NCBI RefSeq assembly: GCF_017377855.1
Contig: NZ_JAFREP010000007.1
Coordinates: 1-64,000, forward strand
Origin: Acanthopleuribacter pedis
GTDB lineage: Bacteria; Acidobacteriota; Holophagae; Acanthopleuribacterales; Acanthopleuribacteraceae
Length of the DNA: 64,000 nucleotides
Direction of reading: 5' to 3'
In this document: one piece after another, positions 52,683-61,493 of the stretch
How the letters are laid out: each line of letters opens with the position of its first letter
Numbering within the stretch: the stretch's first letter is position 1
The notes under the pieces: generated by a model
The model's input: only the letters and a program-made list of their open reading frames with translations
What the model was told of the DNA's origin: nothing
The model's database searches: none
Translations under genes and position numbers: made by a program

Positions 52683-55088
52683 TTAAAGCAGAATGCGGTC
52701 CAAATTTTCGGTGTGGGTGTCGGCAAGTACCTGATCGCGGCGCGCGTGCTCAAGGATCCGGCCCATTTGGTCGGCACTGTAGGGGCGGGTGGTGAAGTCG
52801 AGGCGGAAGGTAGCCACGCCCAGACGGCGGAACCATGCGAATTGCCCGCTCCAGCTCAAGGCCTGTTCGCCGATTACCGTGCTGCGACAGCGGTCGTGGC
52901 GTACCTGGAATTGGTCGCCGTGTTCGTTTTCGATGAACAGCGTTTCGTGACCGCATTTTTTGGCGCCGGGACAACCGCCGTAAAGGGCCGCCAAGCTGCA
53001 GGCTTCCGCCACAAACAGCGGGGTGTCGGTGTACCCGATCACCTCAAAGCGGCCCGCATCCGAGGCGCGCAGCAGCGCTTCCATGTTGGGTTTGTCGTCT
53101 TCCAGCGAAAGCGTGAAGCGGCCGTCGATTCCCCGTTGTTCCAGCGCCTCAACCGCCCAGCGATTCAGGTGGTATAGCGAGAAATCCGCGTGTTTGCGGC
53201 GTGGGTCGCCCGCGAGCAGATCGAAGTGGGCCGGGTTGGCCAGCACAAATTCACAGTCGAAATCGGCGAGGTTGGGCAGGCGATGGCGGATCACCCGTAA
53301 ATCCCATTTGCGCAGCACCATCGGTAAGGCGAAACGCACCGGTTTGGTTTGGCCGCGCAACATGTCCAATGCCTTGCGCCAGTCCGGCGTCGACAGGGTC
53401 GGCCGCATGACGAAATCGATTTGGTCCGTTTCGGTTTGGTGCTTGAGGGCGTGTTCCAGGGTGGCGAGGTCGGCCACGCGCAGTGCGAATTGGGTCGTGG
53501 TTTCGGCCGAGGTTGTTTGTTGTTCCGGTTGTTCCAGTTTAATGAGTGCGTCCAGCCAATCGGAGCGACCGCTTTTCAGTGTTTCGTTTAATTCGCCCAA
53601 CAGATCGCGGCGCAGCTTTTTGAGTTGGGAAAACGGCAGAAAGCCGTCGATTTCGGCCGGGCCGTGGTATTCGCCCGCCTGGAAGGCCGTGTCGCCGAAG
53701 CGGAACAACTTGTCGCGCAGGGGGAGGGCCCGTTTTTGGTCGCCGCTTGGAACCGTCAGGGTGCGGCTCACCGAGCCGTGTCGTCCGTAGGCACGCACGT
53801 TTAGGTCTCGGGTGGTTTCGTCGAATTCAACCGCCATGTGGACCAGCAACGGGAGTTCCGCCACCCTTTTGCCGAGGAACCGGCTTGCGGGCCGGTATTG
53901 CTGGTTGACCGCCTGGGAATTAACCCACATCACGTGGGTTCCCGGCGGGAAGTTTTTGGCGAGGGTGACCCGTGCCCCTTTGGCGGGGCGCATGCGGTCG
54001 CCGTCTTCCACCGTGTACTTATTAAATGATAAGAGGGTTTCGTCTCGTTGCGGGGTCACCAACCGCAGCCCGTCGTAGCGTTGTAAACCGTCTTGTTCCA
54101 ACACGAAGGAACAGCCGTCGGCTTCAATCGTGCCCAGGGGCAAGCCTTTGCTGCCGGTCGCGGTCAGGTCGATGGGATGGTCGCCGAACTGGCCGCGCTG
54201 ATAAAAAGCCGCCGTGTAATCGCGGCCGAAGGCCAGTTGCAAGTCGCGCTCACGCGCCGCCGTGGCCGCCGTTTCCATGCGTTCCCGGTAAGCGCGCACC
54301 GAGGCGTGTACATAAGCCGGGCCTTTGCGGCGCCCCTCGATTTTCAGGGAATCAATGCCCGTATCCAGCAGTTGCGGCAGCACGTCCAGCGTGTTCATGT
54401 CCTTCATACTAAAGAGGTAGTTCTTAAAACTGCCCTTTTCCGCCGCCATCGGGAATTCGGTTTCGTTGTGGATGCGGTAACCCTTGCGGCAGGTGTAGGC
54501 GCATTCGCCGCGGTTGCCGGAGCGCCCGCCGACCGAACCACTGAAGAAACACATGCCGCTGTAGGTGTAACACATGGCGCCGTGACAAAAAACTTCCAGC
54601 TCGATTTGGTCGGCCGGGTATTTGGCGCGGATCGCCGCGATTTCGTCAAAGGTCAGTTCGCGCGCCAAAACCACGCGCTGAAAACCCTCGTCAACACAGA
54701 AGCCGACGCCCTCGAGGTTGTGGATCGCCAGTTGGGTCGAGGCGTGGCGGCGCAGGTGGGGGAAGTGTTTGGCGATGGTGCGGCCCAAACCGATATCTTG
54801 CAAAATGACGCCGTCGATGCCGCAATCGCTTGCCTCGGCAAGCGCGTGCAGAATCGGGCTCATTTCCGACATCTTAACCAGCGTGTTGAGGGTGAGGTAA
54901 ACCTTGGTGCCGTGTTGGTGGGCGAGGGGTACGTAAAAAGCGAGATCGGCCACCGAGAAGTTGACCGCGTTGCCGCGCGCGTTGAAATCCTTGAGACCGC
55001 AATACACGGCGTCGGCGCCGCCTTCTAAGGCCGCAACCAACGATTCGGGCGAACCGGCCGGGGCTAGGATTTCGACTGCTTGCTTCAA
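52683..55088 (-). CDS. Peptidase U32-family protein, RlhA-like with extended C-terminus
   Basis: 801 residues. The start is TTG 55088 with SD GGAG seven bases upstream. The N-terminal TIM-barrel-like region (ILAPAGSPESLVAALEGGAD) leads to the complete U32 signature EVFCHGAMCYTYSGMCFFS (residues 165-183) and more cysteines (GECAYTCRKG), suggesting an Fe-S centre. The middle part matches the DUF3656 region and the C-terminal third adds another module with CGHETLFIENEHGD. E. coli RlhA (23S rRNA C2501 hydroxylation) is the nearest characterised relative, about 150 residues shorter. The gene is flanked by inverted copies of repeat family A. Confidence 0.88.
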   Translation of the reverse strand: MKQAVEILAPAGSPESLVAALEGGADAVYCGLKDFNARGNAVNFSVADLAFYVPLAHQHGTKVYLTLNTLVKMSEMSPILHALAEASDCGIDGVILQDIGLGRTIAKHFPHLRRHASTQLAIHNLEGVGFCVDEGFQRVVLARELTFDEIAAIRAKYPADQIELEVFCHGAMCYTYSGMCFFSGSVGGRSGNRGECAYTCRKGYRIHNETEFPMAAEKGSFKNYLFSMKDMNTLDVLPQLLDTGIDSLKIEGRRKGPAYVHASVRAYRERMETAATAARERDLQLAFGRDYTAAFYQRGQFGDHPIDLTATGSKGLPLGTIEADGCSFVLEQDGLQRYDGLRLVTPQRDETLLSFNKYTVEDGDRMRPAKGARVTLAKNFPPGTHVMWVNSQAVNQQYRPASRFLGKRVAELPLLVHMAVEFDETTRDLNVRAYGRHGSVSRTLTVPSGDQKRALPLRDKLFRFGDTAFQAGEYHGPAEIDGFLPFSQLKKLRRDLLGELNETLKSGRSDWLDALIKLEQPEQQTTSAETTTQFALRVADLATLEHALKHQTETDQIDFVMRPTLSTPDWRKALDMLRGQTKPVRFALPMVLRKWDLRVIRHRLPNLADFDCEFVLANPAHFDLLAGDPRRKHADFSLYHLNRWAVEALEQRGIDGRFTLSLEDDKPNMEALLRASDAGRFEVIGYTDTPLFVAEACSLAALYGGCPGAKKCGHETLFIENEHGDQFQVRHDRCRSTVIGEQALSWSGQFAWFRRLGVATFRLDFTTRPYSADQMGRILEHARRDQVLADTHTENLDRILL

Positions 55089-55114
55089 CTGAGGACTCCT
55101 TCATATCTTTTCAA

Positions 55115-55287
55115 CCGAAAAGACGCAATAAGACGCGGTGATTTTGGCGAAAACTCTGGGCTGCAACGGTCCGTGAAAATGCTCAAGGCCGGCGGGTGCG
55201 GTCGTGCGCGACCCCGGCCCGCTTTTCCCAAGCCATTTCGCTCCAGATTTTTGGCCAAAATCCCTCGCGCTTATCGCGCCTCTTCGG
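55115..55287 (+). repeat. Dispersed repeat family A copy 3 (best-preserved)
   Basis: 173 bases with imperfect terminal inverted repeats of about 33 bases (CCGAAAAGACGCAATAAG at 55115-55132, and the reverse complement of the other end gives CCGAAGAGGCGCGATAAG), then GATTTTGG on both sides. The interior holds GGTCGTGCGCGACC, itself a palindrome. A half family B end (GTGTGAGATGCGGG) follows at about 55297. The rest of 55089-55577 shows no gene. Confidence 0.8.
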
Positions 55288-55445
55288 TTTCAGGCCGTGT
55301 GAGATGCGGGTTAGGCCTTTTCTGGGCAAAAGCCCCCGCTCATGATACGGCTAATTTGGTTCTCCCGAAAGTCTCAAACTGGTGTCACCAGAGATATTTG
55401 AATGCAATTTCAGCGGCAAGTTCCCTGCTGAGAACAACTTGCTTG

Positions 55446-55475
55446 TTGTTGCGAATGTTCGCTCTGAGTTATAGT
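55446..55475 (+). promoter_or_regulatory. Candidate promoter of the lipoprotein lipase gene
   Basis: TTGTTG (55446-55451) and TATAGT (55470-55475) with an 18-base spacer, about 100 bases upstream of the start codon. Confidence 0.45.
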
Positions 55476-55577
55476 GAAGGGCGATTTTCGAAAAAATTTT
55501 CCAGACCTTTACTGAGAGAACCATGAGAAGCAACCGAGCTTGTTCCCCAGTTTGTGTCTGAATATCTGGAGGAATCC

Positions 55578-57632
55578 ATGTCCCGCCGCCTCCGTATTAC
55601 CGGCGCCCTTCTGTCCCTGTTTGCAGTATTGTTCATGACCGCTTGTTCCGACGACGAAGATCACGGCGAATTTCTGTTCCAAGAGTTCACCTACGTTTTC
55701 TTTGATCCTGCTTCCGGCAGTCCCGCCGATATTGCGATCCCCAACAACTTGCTGATCAACCCCGCAACCGGTTTGGTCAACCTTCCGCTCAGCGGCGAGC
55801 CTTTTGACTCCGCCAACACCCTGCGCGGTTTCTCTACCCTGGCCCCCCTCGTGCTTCCTTTTGAGGGTCAGCTCGATGCTTCTTCACTGAGCATGGAAAC
55901 CATGCCCGTGTTCCGCCAGACCACCGATTTGGCTTCGCTCCAGCCCGCGCCTATGGCGTATGCCGCGACCTACGACGCCGCTTCAAACCGCACCACCGTT
56001 ACCGCCACCCCTGTTTTCCCCCTGGCGCCCGGCAGCACCTACATTGCCATCGTGACCCGCGGTGTTTTGGACAACAACGGCCGTCCCGTTGAGTCCCAAT
56101 TGACCATCGACGTCTTGAAGCGTTTCGAGCCCATCGATCCCACTTCTGCGAGTGCGGCCTTGGAGCCCGTTCGCCAGGCCTACCAACCGATTTGGCAATT
56201 TGCCGAGGCCGTAACCGGCCAACAACGCGGCAACATTCCTTTTGCTTGGGCCTTCAATACCCAGCCGCTGTTTGCACCGGCCGTTTCTCTGCGTACCGCC
56301 GCCGGCGCCACCAACCCCACGCCGACCATTGAAATCCCCCTGCCCACCCCGGAAGCGGTTGACCAGTTCTTCCAATCGCAGGGGCTTGGTTCCGTACCGC
56401 ACAACGCCATCGGTTCCATGTACAAAGGTTCTTTTGAAGCGCCCAACTACATCGGCCACCCGCTCGTCGGTCCCATGCCGCGTGACCCCCAGGGCAACCC
56501 CACCGCCACCGGCACCAGCACCATTAACTTCTGGGCGGCCTTGCCCGCGCAGTCCGCGATCAACCCACCGCCTACCGTGATTTTCCAACACGGTCTCACC
56601 GGTGCCAAAGAAAACGTGTTGGCGATTGCCAATACCTTGTGTACCGCCGGCTTCGGCGTGATCGCCATCGACATCGTGCTCCACGGTGAGCGCACCATGG
56701 ACTTCCTCGACAACGAAACCGGCGCGATCATCTTCGAAGTTGACGCTTCCGGTAACGTCGTTCAGCAGGGTGACGGCATCCCCGATCCCTCCGGCAGTAA
56801 CTTCATCAACTTGGGCATTCCCCGCATGACGCGTGACAACGCACTGCAAACCTTGTCCGATCAGTTTGTGCTGACGCAAATGATCCAATCCGGCAACGCC
56901 GACTTTAACGGCGACGGCCAACCCGAGCTGGGCACCAACGTTTCCTTCGTCGGCCAATCCTTGGGCGCCTTGTTCGGCACCGTGTTCGCCACCATGCAGG
57001 AAGGCCTGAACACCGCGGTACTGAACGTGCCCGGCGGTCGTTTGAGCGGTATTTTGACCCGGTCCCAGAGCATCAGCCCCGGTGTGAATGCCGGTTTGGC
57101 CGCACAAGGGATTGCGACCGGTTCCGCCGATTACAACCTGTTTTTCCTGATCTTCCAAACCGTTTTGGACGATGCCGACCCCATGAACTACGCTACCCAA
57201 ACCTTGAATGCCGGCTTGAAGCCCGGCGGTCAAGCGCCCAACATCCTTTTGCAGGAAGCCTTTGAAGACCAGGTGATTCCCAACACCGCCACCGCCGACC
57301 TGACCCGCGCCATGGGCCTGGCCCAGGTTTCCGCATCTTGGGAATACCCCTTCCAGCCGCAAGTTACCGCGCCTCATGTGGGTTCCGGTCACTTCCAGTA
57401 CACCAACGCCGCCCACGGCTTCTTGTTGATCCCAACCGATCCTTCCGTTGCCGCCGGTCAGTTGCAAACCGCAACCTACCTCGGCACCGCCTTGCAGGGC
57501 AGCCCCACCATCATCGATCCCTTTGCCGCCGGCAAGACTTTGCCTGAAGTCGGTTACATGGACACCCCTGAAATCGATACCAAATTCTTGGTGACCTTCC
57601 CCAAAGCGGTGAAGCTCGCACCCCAACCCTAA
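55578..57632 (+). CDS. VolA/Pla-1-like lipoprotein lipase
   Basis: 684 residues from ATG 55578 (SD GGAGGA, spacing 5). A lipoprotein signal ends in MTAC (lipobox), followed by acidic residues. The N-terminal part (about 35-300) resembles the bacterial virulence-factor lipase N-terminal domain (IAIPNNLLINPATGLVNLPL). The C-terminal α/β-hydrolase domain has the oxyanion-side VIFQHGLTGAKEN, the nucleophile VGQSLGA (Ser461) and a late AHGFLL that may supply His. VolA of Vibrio cholerae, a surface-exposed lysophospholipase, is the nearest known type. Monocistronic, with a strong terminator at 57694-57736. Confidence 0.88.
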   Translation: MSRRLRITGALLSLFAVLFMTACSDDEDHGEFLFQEFTYVFFDPASGSPADIAIPNNLLINPATGLVNLPLSGEPFDSANTLRGFSTLAPLVLPFEGQLDASSLSMETMPVFRQTTDLASLQPAPMAYAATYDAASNRTTVTATPVFPLAPGSTYIAIVTRGVLDNNGRPVESQLTIDVLKRFEPIDPTSASAALEPVRQAYQPIWQFAEAVTGQQRGNIPFAWAFNTQPLFAPAVSLRTAAGATNPTPTIEIPLPTPEAVDQFFQSQGLGSVPHNAIGSMYKGSFEAPNYIGHPLVGPMPRDPQGNPTATGTSTINFWAALPAQSAINPPPTVIFQHGLTGAKENVLAIANTLCTAGFGVIAIDIVLHGERTMDFLDNETGAIIFEVDASGNVVQQGDGIPDPSGSNFINLGIPRMTRDNALQTLSDQFVLTQMIQSGNADFNGDGQPELGTNVSFVGQSLGALFGTVFATMQEGLNTAVLNVPGGRLSGILTRSQSISPGVNAGLAAQGIATGSADYNLFFLIFQTVLDDADPMNYATQTLNAGLKPGGQAPNILLQEAFEDQVIPNTATADLTRAMGLAQVSASWEYPFQPQVTAPHVGSGHFQYTNAAHGFLLIPTDPSVAAGQLQTATYLGTALQGSPTIIDPFAAGKTLPEVGYMDTPEIDTKFLVTFPKAVKLAPQP

Positions 57633-57693
57633 AAAAGGGTTTCCGCCTCGGGCCCAACCCGGCCTGAATCGGTTCCATCCCTAAAACAAGCCG

Positions 57694-57736
57694 CGGCCGT
57701 TGGAAGTTTTTCGCTTCCGGCGGCCGTTTGCTTTTT
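57694..57736 (+). terminator. Intrinsic terminator of the lipoprotein lipase gene
   Basis: CGGCCGTTGGAAG (57694-57706) pairs with CTTCCGGCGGCCG (57714-57726), with two G-U pairs, and leads into TTTGCTTTTT. Confidence 0.85.
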
Positions 57737-57937
57737 GGTGGGAATCATGGTTTTATCGGTCGGTCCCCGAAACCCATCGCCCTGTTCTCGCGTACGTTGA
57801 GGTTTTGGCTCTGGTTCCCGTCCTAAGCTCGCTGTTGCGTGGGAACCGGTTTGAAGTGAAGCATTGTTTAAACTCGGGCACGGCCCCTTGGTATCGGCCA
57901 CCCGTTGCCGTGGGTTTGCGACCATGAAGGATTCGAT

Positions 57938-59710
57938 TTGCAGATTTTTTGGCGCTTCTCGAAACGCTACCTAAGGCCTTATCTACATTGGTACTTGGCC
58001 GGCTTCGCTTGCATCTTCCTGACCCAAGGCATGGCCGTTCTCATCATCAACACCGTTAAAAATGCCATTGACGCCGTCACCCTTGCCGACGCCGATGCGC
58101 AAACCGTGGTGCCCTACGCCGTCAAGATCGCCCTTTTTGCCGTGTCGATTATTGTGGTGCGCACCGCCTCGCGGTTGCTGGTGTTTACGCCCGGCCGTTT
58201 GATCGAATACCACGTCCGCAACGATTACTACCAAAACCTGCTGTTCTTGCAGCGAGGGTTCTTCCAGCGCCACGAATCCGGTGATCTCGTCAGCCGTTGT
58301 TCCAACGACATATCCTTTGTGCGCGCGGCTTACGGCTTTGGTTTTTTGCAGATTGCAAATGTAACCATCACCTTAACACTTGGCATCGGCGCCATGTTTG
58401 CCATGGATTGGCGCACCACCCTGTACCTTGCCGTTCCCATGATTCTGGCGTTTACCATTATTCAGGTCAGCATCAATTACATGCTGGTTTATTGGCGTTT
58501 GGCCAATGAACAGGTCGGTGGCTTGTCCTCGCTCTGTCTCTCCGCCTACAAGGGTGTTTCCGCCATCCAGAATTACCACGCCGAACCCGCGGTGCTCGAC
58601 CGCTTTCGCGGCATTAACGCCGACTACCTGCACACCCAGACCGTGGTCACGCGGGTGCGCTCCTTCATCATGCCGATGGTGCAACTGGTGGGGAACCTCA
58701 GCGTGTTTATCGTCCTGTTGATCGTTGCACCCAAGGTGTTACAGGGTGATTTAACCCTTGGCGAACTCAACGCCTTTCTCGGCTACATCGCCATGATTAT
58801 GCCGCCGTTGCTGTCCTTGGGCTGGATGCTGAACACCTTTAACCGCGCCGTGCCCGCCATGGAACGCTTGGAAGAAATCATTACCGCCGAACCCGATTTA
58901 CCCAAAACCGTTGCTGAAACAAGTGAGAAACCACGGGGCGCCGTCACCATTTCCGCGCGCGACCTCGCCTTCCGTTTCCCCGAGGATCCCAAGAACCCCG
59001 AACCCTTTGAACTCAAACCGGTGAGCCTCGAAATAACGCCCGGAAAAGTGGTCGGTGTTGCCGGCCCACTCGGTTCCGGCAAATCCGTGTTCCTCGAAAC
59101 CCTGTTGCGGCTTAACCGCCTCGAACCGGGGCGGGTCTTGTTGAACGGTGACGACGGCGCGGTCATGGAATTAAACCGGTTCCGCGCCTTTTTCTCTTTT
59201 GCGCCTCAGAAACCCCTGCTGTTTTCCACCACCCTGCGCGAGAACCTGTTGGTTGCTTTAACGCCCGAGGACCACGATCAGCCCGATGTGGAGCAACGCC
59301 TGCGCCATGCGCTCGCCGCCGCCTGTTTCGATCTCGATCCCAAGGTGTTCCCCAAGGGTTTGGAAACCGAGGTGGGCGTTAAAGGGGTCATGTTGTCGGG
59401 TGGTCAGCGTCAGCGCATCGCCTTGGCGCGTGCGCTCTTGAAAGAGGCCGACCTGTATGTGTTGGACGACGTGCTTTCCGCCGTCGACCACGAAACCGAA
59501 AAGAAAATCATCCAAAACCTGCGGCGGATGGAACCGAAACGTTCGTTTTTAATCGCTTCCCACCGCATTTCCGCTATTCAATGGGCCGACGAAATTCTGG
59601 TGTTCGAGCAGGGTTCCGTCGTCCAGCGCGGCAACCACGCGCAATTGATCCAGCAACCCGGTTTTTACCAAGATATTTACCAATACCAGGCGGAGCATCC
59701 CGATGAATAA
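57938..59710 (+). CDS. ABC exporter half-transporter, subunit 1 (MdlA-like)
   Basis: 590 residues from TTG 57938, supported by SD AAGGA six bases upstream; the frame is open to 57905 without SD. Six-helix membrane domain (LAGFACIFLTQGMAVLIINT and five more segments), then the nucleotide-binding domain: Walker A GPLGSGKSVFLE (about residue 376), canonical signature LSGGQRQRIALARALL, and Walker B LYVLDDVLSAVD, in which Asp replaces the catalytic Glu. The next gene encodes the partner and overlaps by 8 bp. The pair forms an asymmetric heterodimer whose degenerate site uses this Walker B. Substrate unknown (MdlA/YheI type). Confidence 0.93.
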   Translation: MQIFWRFSKRYLRPYLHWYLAGFACIFLTQGMAVLIINTVKNAIDAVTLADADAQTVVPYAVKIALFAVSIIVVRTASRLLVFTPGRLIEYHVRNDYYQNLLFLQRGFFQRHESGDLVSRCSNDISFVRAAYGFGFLQIANVTITLTLGIGAMFAMDWRTTLYLAVPMILAFTIIQVSINYMLVYWRLANEQVGGLSSLCLSAYKGVSAIQNYHAEPAVLDRFRGINADYLHTQTVVTRVRSFIMPMVQLVGNLSVFIVLLIVAPKVLQGDLTLGELNAFLGYIAMIMPPLLSLGWMLNTFNRAVPAMERLEEIITAEPDLPKTVAETSEKPRGAVTISARDLAFRFPEDPKNPEPFELKPVSLEITPGKVVGVAGPLGSGKSVFLETLLRLNRLEPGRVLLNGDDGAVMELNRFRAFFSFAPQKPLLFSTTLRENLLVALTPEDHDQPDVEQRLRHALAAACFDLDPKVFPKGLETEVGVKGVMLSGGQRQRIALARALLKEADLYVLDDVLSAVDHETEKKIIQNLRRMEPKRSFLIASHRISAIQWADEILVFEQGSVVQRGNHAQLIQQPGFYQDIYQYQAEHPDE

Positions 59711-61493
59711 AACCATGACGGGCGAAACGCCCGAGAGCGGGATCATCAGCAATCGCGGTTTGGTAGAACGCTTTTGGGCCATTGCCAAGCCGGAACATCC
59801 CGTTTACCTGTTTTCCTTTTTCATGATGGCCCTGACCTCGATGACCGACCTCGCCCGACCGCTGGTACTCAAGTGGGGTTTGGATCAAATTGAGGCGGAA
59901 AACATTGCCGCGTTGCAATCGGCGGCCTGGCTGTTTTTGGTGGTGGTTCTGCTGGATTACGGTTCGCGCAGCGGTTTTAGCTATTTGATTAGCGTGTCCT
60001 TCCTGCGCACGATTAACCGTTTGCGTTCCAAAGTTTTCGAGCACGTCATCCACATGAAAATGGCCTTTTTCGACCGCCGCCCCGTCGGCGCGCTGATGAC
60101 CCGTACCATCAACGATTGCGAATCCTTGGCCGAAACCTTACGCGCCGGCATTGCCACGATCTTGGTCGATGCTGTTTCCGTGCTGGTCTACCTGGGCGTT
60201 TTGATCTCATTGGATTGGCACCTGAGCACCACCTTGTTGGTGGCCGCGCCGCTCGTGTGGCTGGTGGTACGTTGGTGTGGTCACCGCTTGCGGCTCAAGT
60301 ACTTAGACGTACGCAAGGCCTTGGCTGAATCCAACGGTTGGATGGCCGAGGGCATCGGCGGCGTTGAAATTTTGCAATTGTTCAGCCAGGAATCCCAATC
60401 CGCCGGCACCTACAAAACCATTAACCGCAAGTACCGTCATGCCACCATTACCAGTAACTTCTACGACGCCTTGCTCTATTCCTTCATTGAGGCCATTGCC
60501 GGCTTGGTGACCGCCGCCGTGCTCATCGTGGGTTTCAACATGCGTTTCGGATTGTTGGAAATCAGCACCATGATTGTGTACCTGGACGTGGTCAACCGTT
60601 TGTTTACGCCCATCCGCGAACTCAGCAACAAGTACGCGACCATTCAGCAAGCGTTGGCCGCCTTGCAACGCATTTTCGAACTGGTGGAAACCAAAGACAC
60701 CATCCAGCAGGGCGAGGAGAAATTGCAGGAGCGCCGCTTGGATGTTGCCTTTGACAAGGTTTCCTTCCGCTACGGTTCCGACGGACCGCTGGTGCTGAAA
60801 AATATTAGTTTCGCCCTCAAGCCCGGCCAAGTTTTCGCTTTGGTCGGCCAAACCGGCAGTGGTAAGTCCACCATCGGCAAGCTGTTAACCCGCGCCTATG
60901 ACGGCTATGAAGGACACGTGCTGGTGGGTGGCAAGGAGCTCAAACAACTGGATGTGCATTCTCTGCGCGGTCATATCGCCGTGGTCCACCAAGATGTGGA
61001 ATTGTTTCCGGGCAGCTTGCGCGAGAACATCAGCATGTTCGATCCCACCATTGACGACGAAAAAGTCATGTGGGCGATTCGCTTGGTGAAGGCCGAGCAC
61101 CTGGTGGCGCGTTTGAACGGCGGCCTGGATTATCAGGTCCGTGAGGACGGCGGCAATTTGTCCAGCGGCCAGATGCAACTCATTGTGTTTGCACGTGCTT
61201 TGGCCCACGATGCACCCATCGTGCTGATGGACGAAGCCACCGCCAGCGTGGATTCCGTGACCGAGGCCTGGATCCAGGAAGCGATTCAGCAGATCTTTAA
61301 ACACAAAACCGTGTTGATCGTTGCCCACCGTTTGTCGACCATCGCCGCCGCCGACCAAATTTTGGTGCTGAAAAGCGGGGAAATCATTGAGCAGGGTACC
61401 CACGAGGAACTGCAAACCCTGCCCGGTGGTTATTACGCCGAGTTGGTGGAATCTTCCAAACTCAACAAAAAAGACAGCTCGGTTTTTGTATGA
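59703..61493 (+). CDS. ABC exporter half-transporter, subunit 2 (MdlB-like)
   Basis: 596 residues; ATG 59703 lies inside the preceding gene's last codons (8-bp overlap). Six membrane segments, then Walker A GQTGSGKSTIG (about residue 382), a degenerate signature LSSGQMQLIVFARALA and an intact Walker B PIVLMDEATASVD with the catalytic Glu. Its ATP site is completed by the canonical LSGGQ of subunit 1, so the consensus site is Glu of subunit 2 plus signature of subunit 1. This mirrors TM287/288- and BmrCD-type exporters. The stop overlaps the following mnmC-like gene by ATGA (61490-61493). Confidence 0.94.
   Translation: MNKTMTGETPESGIISNRGLVERFWAIAKPEHPVYLFSFFMMALTSMTDLARPLVLKWGLDQIEAENIAALQSAAWLFLVVVLLDYGSRSGFSYLISVSFLRTINRLRSKVFEHVIHMKMAFFDRRPVGALMTRTINDCESLAETLRAGIATILVDAVSVLVYLGVLISLDWHLSTTLLVAAPLVWLVVRWCGHRLRLKYLDVRKALAESNGWMAEGIGGVEILQLFSQESQSAGTYKTINRKYRHATITSNFYDALLYSFIEAIAGLVTAAVLIVGFNMRFGLLEISTMIVYLDVVNRLFTPIRELSNKYATIQQALAALQRIFELVETKDTIQQGEEKLQERRLDVAFDKVSFRYGSDGPLVLKNISFALKPGQVFALVGQTGSGKSTIGKLLTRAYDGYEGHVLVGGKELKQLDVHSLRGHIAVVHQDVELFPGSLRENISMFDPTIDDEKVMWAIRLVKAEHLVARLNGGLDYQVREDGGNLSSGQMQLIVFARALAHDAPIVLMDEATASVDSVTEAWIQEAIQQIFKHKTVLIVAHRLSTIAAADQILVLKSGEIIEQGTHEELQTLPGGYYAELVESSKLNKKDSSVFV

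Noticed and set aside
55983..57626. 547-codon minus-strand frame opposite the lipoprotein lipase
   Set aside because: Gly/Val/His-rich translation without domains, the usual mirror frame of a GC-rich gene; the plus-strand gene has signal peptide, lipobox and active-site motifs.
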